Shown: one piece after another, positions 11,562 to 24,175 of the stretch
How the letters are laid out: each line of letters opens with the position of its first letter
Numbering within the stretch: position 1 is the stretch's first letter
The notes under the pieces: model-generated
What the model was told of the DNA's origin: nothing
Seen by the model: the letters and a program-made list of their open reading frames with translations, nothing else
Databases searched by the model: none
Made by a program: the position numbers and the translations under genes
Source: Antitrichia curtipendula
Lineage: Eukaryota; Streptophyta; Bryopsida; Hypnales; Leucodontaceae
DNA length: 64,000 nucleotides
Reading direction: 5' to 3'
Assembly (NCBI GenBank): GCA_951230915.1
Contig: OX579642.1
Coordinates: 2,108,001-2,172,000, forward strand

Positions 11562-13563
11562 AAGAGGAAGGTAGTATCTAATGAAAGAGGAAACTAAATT
11601 GCTAATAACTTTGATAAGAATTTGAGAATCATCAGTTCTAATAGTCAGAGTGTTGTAATAGTAAGCAATACGTATCTTGTGTTGTTTGTTTTATTTAAAT
11701 TTTAAACAAAAAAATGTACAATAAACAATTTCATTTGTTTTTTTGCCTTCATTTCCCCCTCAAGAAAATTCTTCATAACTTTCATTTTGTAAGTCAAAAT
11801 CAAATGATTTAAAGGTTTTTGTGTAGGTATCAATCTATCCAACCAAATAAAATGAATTAATCTATTTTTTGAACCCTTTTTTAGACATTGAAACCAATAA
11901 TTTCCTTCTAAATTTTGCAATAATTGTCTGAATGACATGCTATGAAACTTTTTGTATTGAATATAATGAATATAAACTATTTTAATAGTTTTATGCCAAA
12001 ACTTCAAAGTGTGAAGTCAATAGAACCTATCCTTGTTTTCAAAAAGCCCAAAGTGAACTCCTTAGGCCTTTCAAGGGTCAATGACAAACTCCACCATACA
12101 AATACTATGAGCTTTTTTTGGGAAGGCAAAATTTTGTAGCTTCACTCCAAATTTTTATCCTAGAAAAATTATAGGAATAAATTATTCACCGTGGATAATA
12201 AATTTACAGAAAAAATTGAATTCATATTTGGAAGTCTAGACCTAAATGAAGTGGGAGAACACACAAAATACAATCTGATGGCCCCAAATAGGGGGAAATT
12301 TTTTACATCTATGGCAAGCATAGAAAAATAAATAATAATCTCACCCTCCTTTGAAAAGTTTGTAGTATTACTTTAAACAAATCCCTAGACTCAAAGACTA
12401 GATTTCCTCAACTACAAAGATGTATTCTTAAACTCAACTTAGAATAATAATTTAATGATGACTCTCAAACAATACCTTTTGAGGTCATACCTATTGGTAA
12501 CCTTTGAATTATGGAATATTTGCAAAGCAAAAGTCTTTAGAATCGTTACCATACACATGATAAAGAGCTTAGAACATAAGAATTTCAAAAAAAAATGATG
12601 GATGAAAAAAAACATTCTTGTGTGATTGTAATATTTTTGCATTCATCCATTGTTTGAAATTAGAATGTTTGGTCCTTAAGGGGTTAAACATTATAGATTC
12701 TTAAAACACACCAGTAAAATGTTAGTATTAGGGTTGATTCTAATGTTTAAAAGAAACAAAAATTGCCACTTGTACATAAGTTCCATGCTTACAAATCATG
12801 TTCTTTGTACTATTGTGTCCTTATTTGCAATGATGATTCTTAGATTCCAAAATCTACACTTGAGAAGGAGAATCACACCAACACCAGTTTATACTAGTGT
12901 GAATCAAATAACGGTTTGTTGGCATCAATCCCTTTGGGGGCACCATGGGGCCATATTGCACCATTCAAAATAAATGTCTACTTTTTTCCAAAAATTCACA
13001 TTTCTATTTTAAATGTAGATGAAATTACCATATTTGGATGAAAAGTGCATGAATATGATTGAGAAGTGTTTTTTGGTCCAAAAGATGGATGAATGTAGAA
13101 ATACAATGCTTCACCCAATTTTAAATGATCGCCATCCTGGCACTTTCTTATAAATTAAAAAGATAAATTGATTGGGATTAAGTCTATTACCTAGGCCTTG
13201 TAATATGGATCTGCACAAGTAATTAATCTCTATTGTTGTTTTTTCCAAAAGAAGGGTGACCATTGAGATTTAAAAGAGGTTAAAAAACAACATTAACTAA
13301 GATCCCTCATTTTCTATTGTTCATACATGTCTCTTTTCGGAGGAGAGAAGACCCATAACAACCATAGTAATTTACTTCGACGAAAACCTTGGATCCTTTC
13401 CATGCCTGCAGTGTCCTGCTTAGAACCAGTCTACACACTTGAACGTCAAATAACCAACACTTAAGTGCTAAGTATTAATTATTCAACTCGTAATAAATGA
13501 CGGTCACAAAACCAGCTCTCCATGTCTCAATTTTCATGCAAAAGCTGCATCATTCACAAGGGT
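11562..13563. other. AT-rich intergenic DNA with repeat fragments
   Basis: No gene recognised. A right terminus of a TTAA element is visible at 12671-12687 (GGTCCTTAAGGGGTTAA), but I could not place its left end. 12923-13152 is a degenerate fragment of the 310-bp hAT-like MITE (GGATGAATGTAGAAATA, CTTGGCACTT-like block). Confidence 0.5.
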
Positions 13564-14543
13564 TTAACCCTTCATCACCTAAGGAGACTAAAAGTGTCTT
13601 TACATAGTTTAAAGTCTAACTCAAAGTGCTGTAACTTTTGCATCCAATGTCTGAGTTCAATAAACCTTGTTGGGAAAGTTGCGCTCTATCTTCTAGTTCA
13701 TGTGGTAAAATTTTCAAATCATTCCAAGATGTACAAATTTCTTGGAATCCAATTGAAGTTCATAGGTTCAATTTGAATTCACCAAAATGCATTTGAAGGT
13801 TGCAACTTTGGAGGCTTGTATCTCCTTCATCTAATGCTTGTTTTCAATAACATTTTGTTGGATTATGTTATCCTTGAAGTCTTGTTATTGTGGTAAAATT
13901 TTCATGTCAATCCAAGTTGTTTTGAATGTTTGGGAGCACTTTGAAGTTCAAAATCATGACATTTTTGGATTACAGTGAACTTCAGAGGCTTTTTTTTTCT
14001 TCATATAGTGTCAGTTTTCAATAAATGTTTTTGGAAAAGTTGCGCATACTAGTCAAATTTATGTGGCTAAAACTTTATATCAATCCAAGAAGTTATAAGT
14101 GAGTTAGAAGCATTTTAGTAGAATGGGTTTCAGTCTTAGATGTGTTTTTTGCAATTTTTTTTGTTATTTTTTTTTACATTTGAAAGTCATTTCGTAGACA
14201 TAACGAGTCGATTCAATTATCTTTTTTTCACCAATGTGTTTGCATACCGGTTTGGAATCACTTTATAATTTGAATTTTTTTCATTTGAGTAGGTTTTGAA
14301 ATCAAATTCCACCTCCCAAATGTGTTGCTAGGAAAATTTTGGCATCCTTTTCAAATACTAAACATTATAATCTTGCGATCTACGTGGCCACATGATTTCA
14401 AATTTGATTCACGTCATCTACAACACATACACTATAAGATTGTGTAGTTGAGATCTCTATAACTGATTGACATTTAGATCTATAACACTCCAAAAGCAAT
14501 GTTGTTTTTGAACTCAAACAGGCCTTAGGCAATAAAGGGTTAA
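13564..14543. mobile_element. TTAA-bounded element, family F (980 bp)
   Basis: Left end TTAACCCTTCATCACC, then the subterminal palindrome GAGACTAAAAGTGTCTT; right end CTTAGGCAATAAAGGGTTAA. The interior (CTGTAACTTTTGCATCCAAT, CTTGTATCTCCTTCATC) recurs at 32196, 46874 and 52818 (reversed). No intact ORF. Confidence 0.85.
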
Positions 14544-14641
14544 TTAATTAGAATGCTAGGCCCTAGAATCAATTCAGTCTCCTTGTAATTTAACTAACTT
14601 AGAGGGTCAAAATGGTACCTCCCAATCTCCCACCCCTGCCA

Positions 14642-14871
14642 GCCAGCCGGGGTGAATTGCCCCCCTCTCTTCCCCTGGGAAAACCCTGAATTTTTTTATT
14701 TTCCATGCATGATTTTTTTGCAAATTCTGAATTCATGTTTGCAATCAGAGGCCCCAAATTAGCTAGGAGAGGTGTACAAGATAAATTTATCAAGCACAAA
14801 ATAGGGAGTCTTTTATTTTACCTACACCCCTGGAATGAATTCACAGGGACGAGCAAGGGGGGCAGTTCACC
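14642..14871. mobile_element. GGGGTGAATTG-ended MITE, copy 2
   Basis: Left GCCGGGGTGAATTGCCCCCC, right GGCAGTTCACCCTAGC; the interior matches 9719-9953. Flanks CTGCCAG (about 14636 and 14872) may be the target duplication. A third left terminus starts at 14887 (GGCTGGGGTGAATTGCCCCC) without a clear partner. Confidence 0.7.
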
Positions 14872-14899
14872 CTAGCCTGCCAGTCATGGCTGGGGTGAA

Positions 14900-17311
14900 T
14901 TGCCCCCCTTCTCGTCTTCATGGGACCCCCCCCAAAAAAAATGATTTTCCACGCATAATAAAATTTGCAAATTTTGAATACATATTTGTTTGAGAAACTT
15001 TGTTTCATCTCAGGTTAATTTCATGATAGAGAGGATATTTTAAATTCAAGTGAATATTTGAATCTAAAACCATGCATAAGAAGTCGCGCAATTTCCTCTA
15101 AATGTTTGACAATACTTGGCTTCATACCCCATTCTTTGGCTCTCGGCAAGACAAGGTCATTTACTTGGCTTGTGGGTCATTTGTGTAAATTAGTATTTGA
15201 TTTTGATTTGTGGTTGTTGTTCACTTTGTTCTTCTTCCAAGGCAATGCCCTTGGCTCCTACCATTTGTTCTTGATTTATTTCTTGAAATAAACTCTTGGT
15301 TTAAAAAAAGAAAAAAGGGCCTCGAATATCTTGAGGAAATCATCGGGCCTTGTCAATTTTTGTTAAAAGGATTTGATACATAAACTTGCAACAAATACAC
15401 TTGATAGTCATAGAAGTCATACTACAAGGTAGACTACTCCAATTCCGTCTCCTACTTTGGGCCCCAATTCTGTCCAGAAAAAAATCCAAATCCTTTCATT
15501 TTTTAAACAAAATAAGTGAATTAATGCCTATAAGGGATAATATGTCAGTCCTTTCTTGGTGAGTTCTTAAGGCAGTTAAGGTAAAACAATCTATCATGGT
15601 TAGAATTGCTAGTTTGCTCTTATACCAAGGCTAAATCTTTTAATTTTTTTCCTACATATAGACAAGTGTCAGGAATAGCAAGAGCAATTGAAGTTATATT
15701 TTTTCAATAAAGTATAAATTTGCTTTGATTTTTTGAGGTGTTCTGCCCAAAAGAGTTTGTAGACTACCATAAAACCAACATGCAACTACATCCATAATGC
15801 TCACCTTACTCATCTAAAGTAGTCACAATATATTCTAACGTGGAAGGCCTTTAAAAGTCACTTCATACAATGATTTACACTAAAATAGTTGGGTGTTCGT
15901 AATGAGGTTACTAATTATTCCATTAGTATTAGGTAAGACATTGATTGTGGCCCAAAATCTCATAAACTGAGAAAAACCATCATGGGGTCATTCTTTAGGT
16001 GTCCGTCATGGATCATTTGACCATGGTGGGCTGGTCTACCTTATAGGTTGTTTATGAGACATTTGTGACTCCATTCTATAAGCGGTTTTGTAATTTCGGG
16101 GCATACCACTTTATAAATTAACAAAAATTACAATTTTAATCAAAAAATTATAATTCCACTTGAACTTGATTTGTAAAAGAAGTGTACACCTTTCAAAGTA
16201 TGTGCCCCTCTTGGAGTTGGCCCTAAGATATTCAGATTGCAAATTAGGGTGGTAATAGTCTATACCTTAAGTCATACACGTCAAAAAGGCTGCCCCAATA
16301 TAAATTCTCCAACTCTTTTGTTTGTTAAGAAGATTAATAAACTTCACCTTTCTTGCAATAAACTTACATTGAATCCACATTGCATCTTTCATCTTTCATT
16401 GCAAAATTTGTTGCTTTTGTATTAAAAATCAAAGATTTTTGGATATGTCCACGTCAATTAATTGTATCTTCCAACCAACCAACCAACATTAGTTTGGGAT
16501 AAACTTGCTACCTAGCAATGGTAGTCATTGAAAATTTACATTCCAACTTTGTTGCTTCACTTTTCTAGCCAGGTATCATAATTGCCATGTCACACTGCAT
16601 TCTTGTGGTCCTTTAGTACAATCCGAGAAAGGGCAGTTAAAAATGACACAAATTAATTAGAGTCATCTCTTCAAGGACACCGAGAGTTTTGAACTGCATG
16701 AATCAAATAGCTTGGCATTTTCTGAGGAATCATGCCGGGTTCAACCTCCTCTTTCCTCAACTTGCTTGGTGTATACACATGAAGAAGGAATTCTATGCAA
16801 TAATATTCCGCTTTGCACCGCTATGAGTTCCTTGCTTCAAAATCATGCAAAGAACATGCTTCCATGTTGTACTCCCTCCCGTCTCCAAATGATCTTTAGG
16901 TTGGAAAAAATGTTCAGGTTTAAAGCTGAAAATAACGTTATTATTTCAACCCATTTCTAGGTATTTCAAGGAAGTTGTTCTATCCCATTCACTGAATCTT
17001 CAAGAACAAAAATGATCATTTTCGAGCAACTGGAAGATCATTTTGAGTGGGCCTTTGCGGTCGAGCCAAATACCAAAAGGGAAACATAACAAAACAGCTC
17101 AAATTACGTCCCTAAAACTTTTGAAGTAACCTTCTAGAGATTTATTTCTTGTTCCAGACTTGTCATGTACTCTACATTGACCCGATAGGCATAGAAAACC
17201 TGGGTGCCAAGGTGTGACACCCGGAAGCCCAAAGGCCAAAACTTGCCCAATTCTCACTTTGTTTTCTTTTGCACAAACCTCCACAACTCAAGTAAGTGGT
17301 AACAAACTAAC
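14900..17311. other. AT-rich intergenic DNA, no gene recognised
   Basis: Contains a dispersed repeat shared with 8690-8930 (here about 16040-16260), an (AACC)n-like patch at 16474-16487, and a solitary Stowaway-like terminus TACTCCCTCCCGTCTCCAAA at 16870. Open frames of up to 82 codons show no family features. Confidence 0.5.
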
Positions 17312-17971
17312 TTAATCCCTAAATGTCCGAGGCACCAAATTTGGGGCCGACAATACTTTAAAGTTAAATAAAATTTAACCAAGTTGATATTTTTAGTAGT
17401 TGATATTTTTGGATTCCTTTTTGAAGTCTAGTTTTAGGATCAAAAATCTGATGTTGAAAATGATTGATTATGATTTTTCTATTCAAGATTTTGTGCAAGG
17501 GTGTCCATTGCAATCTTGACTTTCCATAGTGTTGAGGTTTCCGTTAAAAATGAGCCTCAAACACATTAGATCTTGAAGAAAAAAATCACACTAAAAATTC
17601 ATTTAAGAAACTTGTGTAGTGGATTTTGAGAAGCCATAAATTGAATGGAATTATGCATGCTAGGCATTTTATCCTCATATTTTGTTGGTGACCAACTTTT
17701 TAGGTTTGACATGTGTAAAAAGAGGATTGAAAGACTTCAAATCACTTCTGCAATTTTAACAGCCTCATGATCAAACATTACAACCTTCCAATCCGTAAGT
17801 AATATAATTGTTCTTTTTTCTTTTTCTATTTGATTTCTAACATGTCAAGTTTGAATTTGTATGGTTACAATTCTAAAAAAATTGATATAACTGATCAAAA
17901 TGTTGTCTTTTTATTCAATATAGAGCAAATTCATAGAAGCTCATAAAAGGCCTTGTGCATTTAGGGGTTAA
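17312..17971. mobile_element. TTAA-bounded element, family E (660 bp)
   Basis: Left end TTAATCCCTAAATGTCC, right end GTGCATTTAGGGGTTAA. The same family as 59831-60833 and, reversed, 29257-29794. Gives the empty site (CAATATAGAGC, about 17916-17926) for the nested element at 60377-60782. Confidence 0.85.
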
Positions 17972-18320
17972 ATAATAAACCTAGTGCAACCAATCAAGTC
18001 GTGCATTTACAAGTGACCGAGCAACATTGGGAAAGCCCAACTCATTAATTAGGGTTATGCACCACCCATCCCAATCCCAATCACAAGCTACTGAGGCACC
18101 TGATCGGGACATGGAAGTCCCCCAGTTGACGCGGATGGATCATCAGTTCAGTTATTGCACCTCATTCTTCCTTAGTTCAGGTTTTCTTTCTCTCACTCCG
18201 TCTTTAGTGAGTGAGTACCGAGTTAACGAAGTGGGTGGGAGTACGTAGTTGGTACGTGGCGCGTTTTGCGCATCATTATTTATCGTGGCTATTTGAGGGG
18301 TTTAAAAATCCTGGATAGGT
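17972..18320. other. Intergenic, no gene recognised
   Basis: Slightly less AT-rich spacer. A 73-codon open frame at 18027-18248 shows no family features. Confidence 0.4.
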
Positions 18321-18599
18321 TAATGTGGGTACACCAAATGCGTCACTGACCCAAAATTGTCATTGTCACTTTGGATACATCTCCAAAATCAATATGTATG
18401 TATGTTAAAGAAACGATTTCACAACATCTATATATATTCAAATTTTCTTTTGATTCTTCACAATTTTTGCATACAGGATCCCAAATGTTACATTCTTTGA
18501 TGCGTTCGGAACCTTGGGCATCAATGAAAATTGAACCAATCTAATAATAGTAACTAGGTACAATAGCAAAAAGTGGTGTTTTGGAGGGTAGCCACCTTA
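18321..18599. mobile_element. TAAGGTGGG-type MITE, inverted diverged copy
   Basis: Ends GGAGGGTAGCCACCTTA; begins TTAATGTGGGTACACC. The last 100 bp are the reverse complement of the start of the copies at 23640 and 34737 (AGCAAAAAGTGG, AGTAACTAGG). Confidence 0.8.
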
Positions 18600-18857
18600 G
18601 TTAGTGGCCAACACATTGGTTGGGCTCTAGGTTGGGCTAACTTGGCTGCAAGCAATGAATGCATGTCAAAGGTGTGGGGGTTACATGGTATTGGGATGCA
18701 AGAGTATTAATGACTAAGGTAGAAGTATCTAATTTTGATAGCGCCCCATGTTGGCTTTATAGAGTGACCTATTGACAACAACAATTAGATGCAATGTTCA
18801 TTGAAAAAGATTATCTATTTGTACCTGCTCGTCCACTCATCTCTCCTCCTTCCTTGC

Positions 18858-19606
18858 TTAACTCCTAAACGACCAAGCTGTGTTTTTTGGCAACATAGCA
18901 ATTTTAGGCAGCTCACCATGGATGGAGGAATTTATTATTTTTCTTTGAAATTTTCATAAAACATGTGCTCGAGGAGTAGCTTTTCAGTCCAATAATTTTC
19001 ATAACTTTTGACTACACGGTTAAAAAGTTATTGCATAAAATGTAGTTTTCTTTGAACAATGGGTAGCCCGGGCAGTACCAAAAACTTCTTAAAAAAATCA
19101 ATTTTTTTTAGAATAAAAATTTGAAATTGGTTCTTTTGATTTATATGTACATGGAAAGCTTTGAATCATTCCATTCTAATTTGTAAGATGGAAGTTATGA
19201 GGTTTTTCAGTTTGGGGATAGGTATGTAAACTTTGAAAACCATACCTACCCGCAAACTGAAAAACCTCATAACTTCCATTTTACAAATCAGAATGGAATG
19301 ATTCAAAACTCTCCACGTACATATAAATCTAAAGAACCAATTTCAAATTTCAATTCTAAAAAAAGTGATGTTTAAAGAAGTTTCTGGTACTGCCCGGGTT
19401 GCCCATAGTTCAAAGAAAACTACATTTTATGCAATAACTTTTTAACCGTGTAGTCAAAAGCTATGAAAATTGTTGGACTGAAAAGCTACTCCTCAAGCAC
19501 ATGTTTTGTGAAAATTTGAAAGAAAAATAATAAATTCTCCATCCGTGGTGAGCTTCCCGAAATTGCTTTGTTGCCAAAAAATACAGCTTGGTCGTTTAGG
19601 GGTTAA
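18858..19606. mobile_element. Long foldback element (749 bp, arms about 365 bp), TTAA-bounded
   Basis: The whole element is a near-complete inverted repeat centred near 19232 (loop around GTAAACTTTGAAAAC). Left end TTAACTCCTAAACGACCAAG, right end CTTGGTCGTTTAGGGGTTAA. The arms match almost throughout, for example GACTACACGGTTAAAAAGTT against AACTTTTTAACCGTGTAGTC. No protein coded. It would give a long hairpin RNA if transcribed (inference). Confidence 0.95.
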
Positions 19607-19852
19607 GGAGAAGTGCCAAAGCTAACCCTAATAGGTGAGCCTATGAGTTTGGAATGGTTTAATGGAAAATCCACATTTACATTGAATAAAGCATTCATTC
19701 TTGGAAAAAAAAAATTCGTTTTTTCTCTTGCATTTTTCCTCATCCTTATATTTGCACCCATTGAGCTCAATTTCTCAAGAAATTTCCCATATCCTACAAA
19801 CTAAAACGCTTAAGTTATTGGAAATAGGTACCTCTACCTTACTGCCAGCCAG

Positions 19853-20103
19853 GGCTTTTGGGGTGGGGGTGGGGGGTGGTGCTAGATTATACTAGAAAAA
19901 ATAATTTGGTTAAAAAATGCCACAAAAATTGGGATGAAATCACCAAATTTTTGATGAAAACTGAATTATAGACATACAATATGCACTAATGTGATATTTT
20001 CTATCCGATATGTGGATGGATGTTGAAATTTGGAGCACCACTATTAATAACCTTTTATATCACTACTTTGGCACTTCTTAAAATATAAATAAAAAGCACT
20101 GTT
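19853..20103. mobile_element. hAT-like MITE, shorter diverged copy
   Basis: Begins CAGGGCTTTTGGGG and ends AAAAAGCACTG. The interior block (TGGATGTTGAAATTTGGAGC, CACTTTGGCACTTC) is shared with 9017-9326. The flanking 8 bp are only partly alike. Confidence 0.65.
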
Positions 20104-20289
20104 GTCAGAGCTTGTGTGGCCTGCTTGTGGCGTCAAGAGGACGATGGAGTCCCCCAAGTAGTGGAGCCTTTTATAATACTGCCAAACATGCTTATTTGAC
20201 TGCTGGGAACCACCCAATGATCCAAGATTATGCGGTGTATGAGTTACGTGGTAAGGTAGAATTCATGAGCAAAAACCCAAGGGTGTATT

Positions 20290-20952
20290 CAAAATAGCAC
20301 ATCAACAAGGACCGTGTCCTTTGATTCTGTGTTCCATTTCCATTTATCATTGGAAATTGTCCATGTGTTTCATGGAAAAAAGAAAAGAAAAAGAGCGCAT
20401 CAACAAATTTGTATAATCAATGTTAGGCATTCATTGCACAACACTACTACTATAGTATACTGTAATCCAGGTACATATTTGATATATTTTATCAATCAAG
20501 TTTGGATTCCTATAACTTTTGCATTCCAAAAATCCAAACACTATGGTAGAACCACTTACAGTCGACCACTTAAGCAATTCCGCACATGTTCTGGAGCAAT
20601 AGAAGGCAATGTAAATTTTCTACCATGTAGGAAGATAGAAATCACATGGATTGCAAATTTTTTTTGGTAATTTTATGCCTTGAATTGAAATTACTATGAA
20701 TTTTGGAAGCCAAAAGTTAGCCTACATCCATACCCAACGTATGGACTCTTCTAATTCTCATCATCCGAGAACTACTTTCTCGTTCTCTACTCCAAAAGAT
20801 GTGTCATGATCTTACTAGTCCCAACCTTGAAAAGGAGAAAAAAGCACATTCCAAGCTTTGGTTGGTAGTGTGTTCCAGCCTTGGTTGGAAATAGATGCAT
20901 CTTATAGGTTGGGTATGGATCCGTGGTTGGGAATGGGTAGTTCTACCACATT
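20290..20952. mobile_element. Dispersed repeat (GGTAATTTTA.GCTTGAATTG family), boundaries approximate
   Basis: The blocks GGTAATTTTATGCCTTGAAT, ATGAATTTTGGAAG, TACTAGTCCCAACCTTGAAA and GGGTAGTTCTACC also occur at 23890-24175 (diverged), 54230-54728 and, reversed, 60377-60782. The right end is about 20952. Left end not resolved. Confidence 0.5.
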
Positions 20953-21093
20953 CATCGAAGTTTAGTCATGATTTCCTTCTGTGTGCTAAAAAAACCCAAA
21001 TTGGGTGTCCAAACATGTGTGCTAGCTCGATCATAGTTTATTATGGAGCACAACCTTCTCACCATTAGTAGCTTAAAAAATACATTTTGTATA

Positions 21094-21248
21094 AGGGCTT
21101 GTTTACACCCAAATAACTTGGGTTGGAGCCCAAGGAAATGGAGTGTTTTGATTGGAAGATAGCTACATACCCAAAGCAAAGACCCAATCAAAACACTCCA
21201 TTTCTTTGGACTCCAACCCAAAAGTTTTTTTTGGTGTAAACAAGCCCT
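21094..21248. mobile_element. Foldback MITE, AGGGCTTGTTTACACC termini
   Basis: The left arm AGGGCTTGTTTACACC pairs with the right arm GGTGTAAACAAGCCCT; the inner arms also pair (GGAAATGGAGTGTTTTGATT with AATCAAAACACTCCATTTCT). About 155 bp, small central loop. Confidence 0.9.
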
Positions 21249-21251
21249 AAG

Positions 21252-21800
21252 ATGTCCACCTGAGTTTCATTCATTTTTTGAGTAGAGTAGTGTTGTGTGT
21301 TTTCATCCTTTCTTATTAAGCATCATCGGAGAAATGGAAGAACTGTAAAGACCATTCAGTTATGACTTAAGTTGTCAATTTCTATTTTTTTTCTTCCGAA
21401 TATTAGTGAACACATTATTTAGTGGACATGCATTTAAAGAAAGTCAATGTGAGAGGATCCGTGAGTCATAGGTTTCTCCCTCAATAGCAGAAGGGGCCTT
21501 GGGTGTGTGAGTGAGGAGCTGAATTCAAGACTGTTAAATCCTAAATCCTCACCACACTTCATACTGAAAATGCAAACAAACTGCCTGAAGAGGACCTGTA
21601 ATTGTTTTAAGAGTTATGTTTTGACAGAACAATCAAGAGAAGGCTGCATTTACACCCCATATTTAACTGGTTTTTCAAGTACCACATCCAGTTATTTTCT
21701 CTAGTTTTAACTCTAAATATTGTAGAATTTTTTCACCGATGTTTTCAAATTGCAACTGGATTTTTTTCCCAATTCCATCACCTTAGTCACCTTTGAACAT
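21252..21800. other. Intergenic, no gene recognised
   Basis: Unstructured AT-rich spacer with chance ORFs of up to 65 codons. Confidence 0.4.
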
Positions 21801-22110
21801 TAAGGTAGGGGTCTGTAAAAGCGACCTGTCTCTAAAGGTGACCTGTAACACAGAGGTACATTTTACTTTCTTCAGTGTATCAGCATTGGACATTTCAGGA
21901 GGGGGTCACTTTTAGAATACCACTGCGTTTCAACTTCAAAAATTTGTAACTAATTCCACGAAGGTCCTAAAAATATGAAACGACTTGGATTAGATGCCAA
22001 TTCCATTTTTCTTCCTAGTACAATTAACTGAAAATTGTTTCTAGGAGTTTAGCTTCCCTGAAATTGCAATCAGCTCTTAAAGGGTTGCTTTAACAGCCCC
22101 CAACCTTAGT
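21801..22110. mobile_element. TAAGGTAGG-ended MITE, copy 2
   Basis: Begins TAAGGTAGGGGTCTGTAAA, ends CCCCCAACCTTAG. The interior matches 735-1041 in reverse orientation (AAATATGAAACGACTTGG, GAGTTTAGCTTCCC). Confidence 0.8.
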
Positions 22111-22663
22111 CGCTGCTTTTTCCCAAACACTGAGGCCATCATCCGATCATCATACAATGCAAAATCCAGGGTAAGAAATGGTGGTGCCTATCAATGTACC
22201 TTCAACATTCTCGGGCTGTCCATGGATGAGTGGGTTTTCTCACGTGTCTGCGCGTGCAGTTTAGTCCTTCCAGCCTTTGCAGAAGCTTGCTTACTTACCA
22301 AGTCTTAATTAAGTACTCACCAAATAAAAACTTAATTCCCAAGCTTTCAGCCCAGTGTGTCCTGTTGTCAACCAGCGTTCAACGGTTCAAGGAGAGATCA
22401 ATCTAATCAACTCATGCCTTTGCGCTGCCATTCACGTAATTGCGAGAGCTTCCTTTGTGCTCAGTACGTGAGCAGTCGGTTCAGGCAGGGCTGCAGCATG
22501 CTTCAAATTGTTGTCAAATTTAAGGAAAACTTTTTTTTTTTTTTTTCTGTACTCCTGAAATCGACATGATGCACCAACCCCCGCCTGGCCACCCACAAGT
22601 TCCGTGTGTTGCAAAAATGTTTCAAAAGGGAAAAAAAAGAAAAAAAAAGAAAAGGCCAGGGCA
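22111..22663. other. Intergenic, mixed composition, no gene recognised
   Basis: Less AT-rich than average, with A-rich runs at 22626-22653. Open frames of up to 70 codons on both strands show no family features. Confidence 0.4.
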
Positions 22664-22981
22664 TAAGGTAGGAGGTCCTAAAATGGAGCGGGTTCTAAAA
22701 CCAATCAGGCTCTAGAGGTACATTTTGCAATTTTCAATGTACAAGTGGTGTGCATTTGAGGAGGTGGTCGGTTTTAGAGCCCACAAAAATGCACTTTTCT
22801 GCAACTTCAGAAATTCATAACTAATTCTACAAAGCTTCAAAAAATATGGAACAACTTGGGTTAGATATCAATTTCTCTTGCCTTTCAAGGAAAATTTACT
22901 GACAAATATTTTAAGAAGTTCTACCTCCCCAAAAGTCAGCTTCAGCTCTTAGATGAGCGGTTTATGGACCTCCTACCTTAC
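22664..22981. mobile_element. TAAGGTAGG-ended MITE, copy 3
   Basis: Termini TAAGGTAGGAGGTCC and GGACCTCCTACCTTA form a perfect 15-bp inverted repeat; 317 bp; same interior family as 735-1041. Confidence 0.9.
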
Positions 22982-23639
22982 TAGAAGAGATCGCGCAAGC
23001 AGCAACTGAAGAGTCTATCGATTCCCGTCATGTGTGTGTCCTGTGATTTTGGCAGACTGGGGGTGGGGGTGGGGGTTTATGTACTTGGATTGATCTATGG
23101 AAGCTTAGCGGATAAGTCTGTCTGTCTGTCTGTTGCAATATATGACATGTGGAGCAAGCCAGAGCTTACACAAGCTTTGAAGCTGAGTTGCCTTAATTTC
23201 TTCTTCTTCTTTCTTCTTTTTTCATTTTGACTCAAATGAAAATGGGTACGGTGTGTTATTTCTTTGGCGTAAAATACCTGAACTGAAAGGGGGCGTCGCC
23301 CAAGGACCAGCGTCACTGTAAGCGTAGCGTGGTACAAACAAAGATGGCAGTCTGCCCTGCCCTGCCCTGCCTTGCCCCTCCTGCTGGCGAAGTTAGCTCC
23401 TCCCAAACCTCGATTCAGTGTGTGTGTGTGTGTGTGAATTTAATGCCCATCACAGCATAGTGAGCAACAAGCCTATTTATTGCTCCGACCGTTGCAGAGC
23501 CTGTGGTCAGGCCCTTTGTGGGACTCAAGTAAAAAAAGGGACCGAGTCTGGCTGTGATGACGCAAGCCAGGCAAGCCGCAGCAGCAGCAGCTGGTCAAGC
23601 AAAGATTAAGCAGGTAAACAAATATTTTCAGAGGTGGAG
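22982..23639. other. Intergenic with simple repeats
   Basis: Contains (GGGGGT)n at 23058-23077, (GTCT)n at 23118-23132, (TCT)n at 23202-23216, (CCTGC)n at 23353-23371 and (GT)n at 23418-23435. Open frames on both strands follow these repeats. No gene recognised. Confidence 0.5.
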
Positions 23640-23889
23640 TAAGGTGGGTACACCCAAAACCGCCACTTTTTGCTACTGAGACTAGTTACTACTACTATTA
23701 GACTGGTCAAATTTTCATATATTCTTGTTGGCAAGTGAAAGGAGGTTCCAACGCACCAGAGAGCGTGGCATTTGGACACCGTAAGCAAAAGTTATTAAGG
23801 GTCAAAGTTTGTTTCTGAAAGCGCTCCGTCCAAATAGGTACCTATTTGGAAATGTACACAACCTCTAGATGGCACTTTTAAGGTCAGGT
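23640..23889. mobile_element. TAAGGTGGG-type MITE, 3'-truncated copy
   Basis: Begins TAAGGTGGGTACACCCAAAA and is almost identical to 34737-35012 until the phrase TTAAGGTCAGGT, after which the match ends; the right terminus is missing. Confidence 0.85.
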
Positions 23890-24175
23890 TAGTGCAAGGC
23901 AAAACAGATCTGGAGTAACTTAGTGCAAGGCAAAACAAATATTTTCAGAGGTGCATGGATAGAAATGATGGGGATTGCAAAAAAAAAAAATTGAAATTTT
24001 TTATCGCCTGAACTAAAATTACTACAAATTTTGGGAGGCAAAGAGTACGTTGAAATCCGTAGCCTCTTCCAATTCCGATCATTCAAGAACTAATTTTTCA
24101 CTCGTTATTTCCTACTTTCTTTCTCACTATTTTTGGACATGTGTCATGAACCTATAGGTTCCAACCTTGACTAGT

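Noticed and set aside
18858..19606. MicroRNA precursor
   Set aside because: Arms far longer than a normal plant miRNA precursor, with transposon-type ends; treated as a foldback element.
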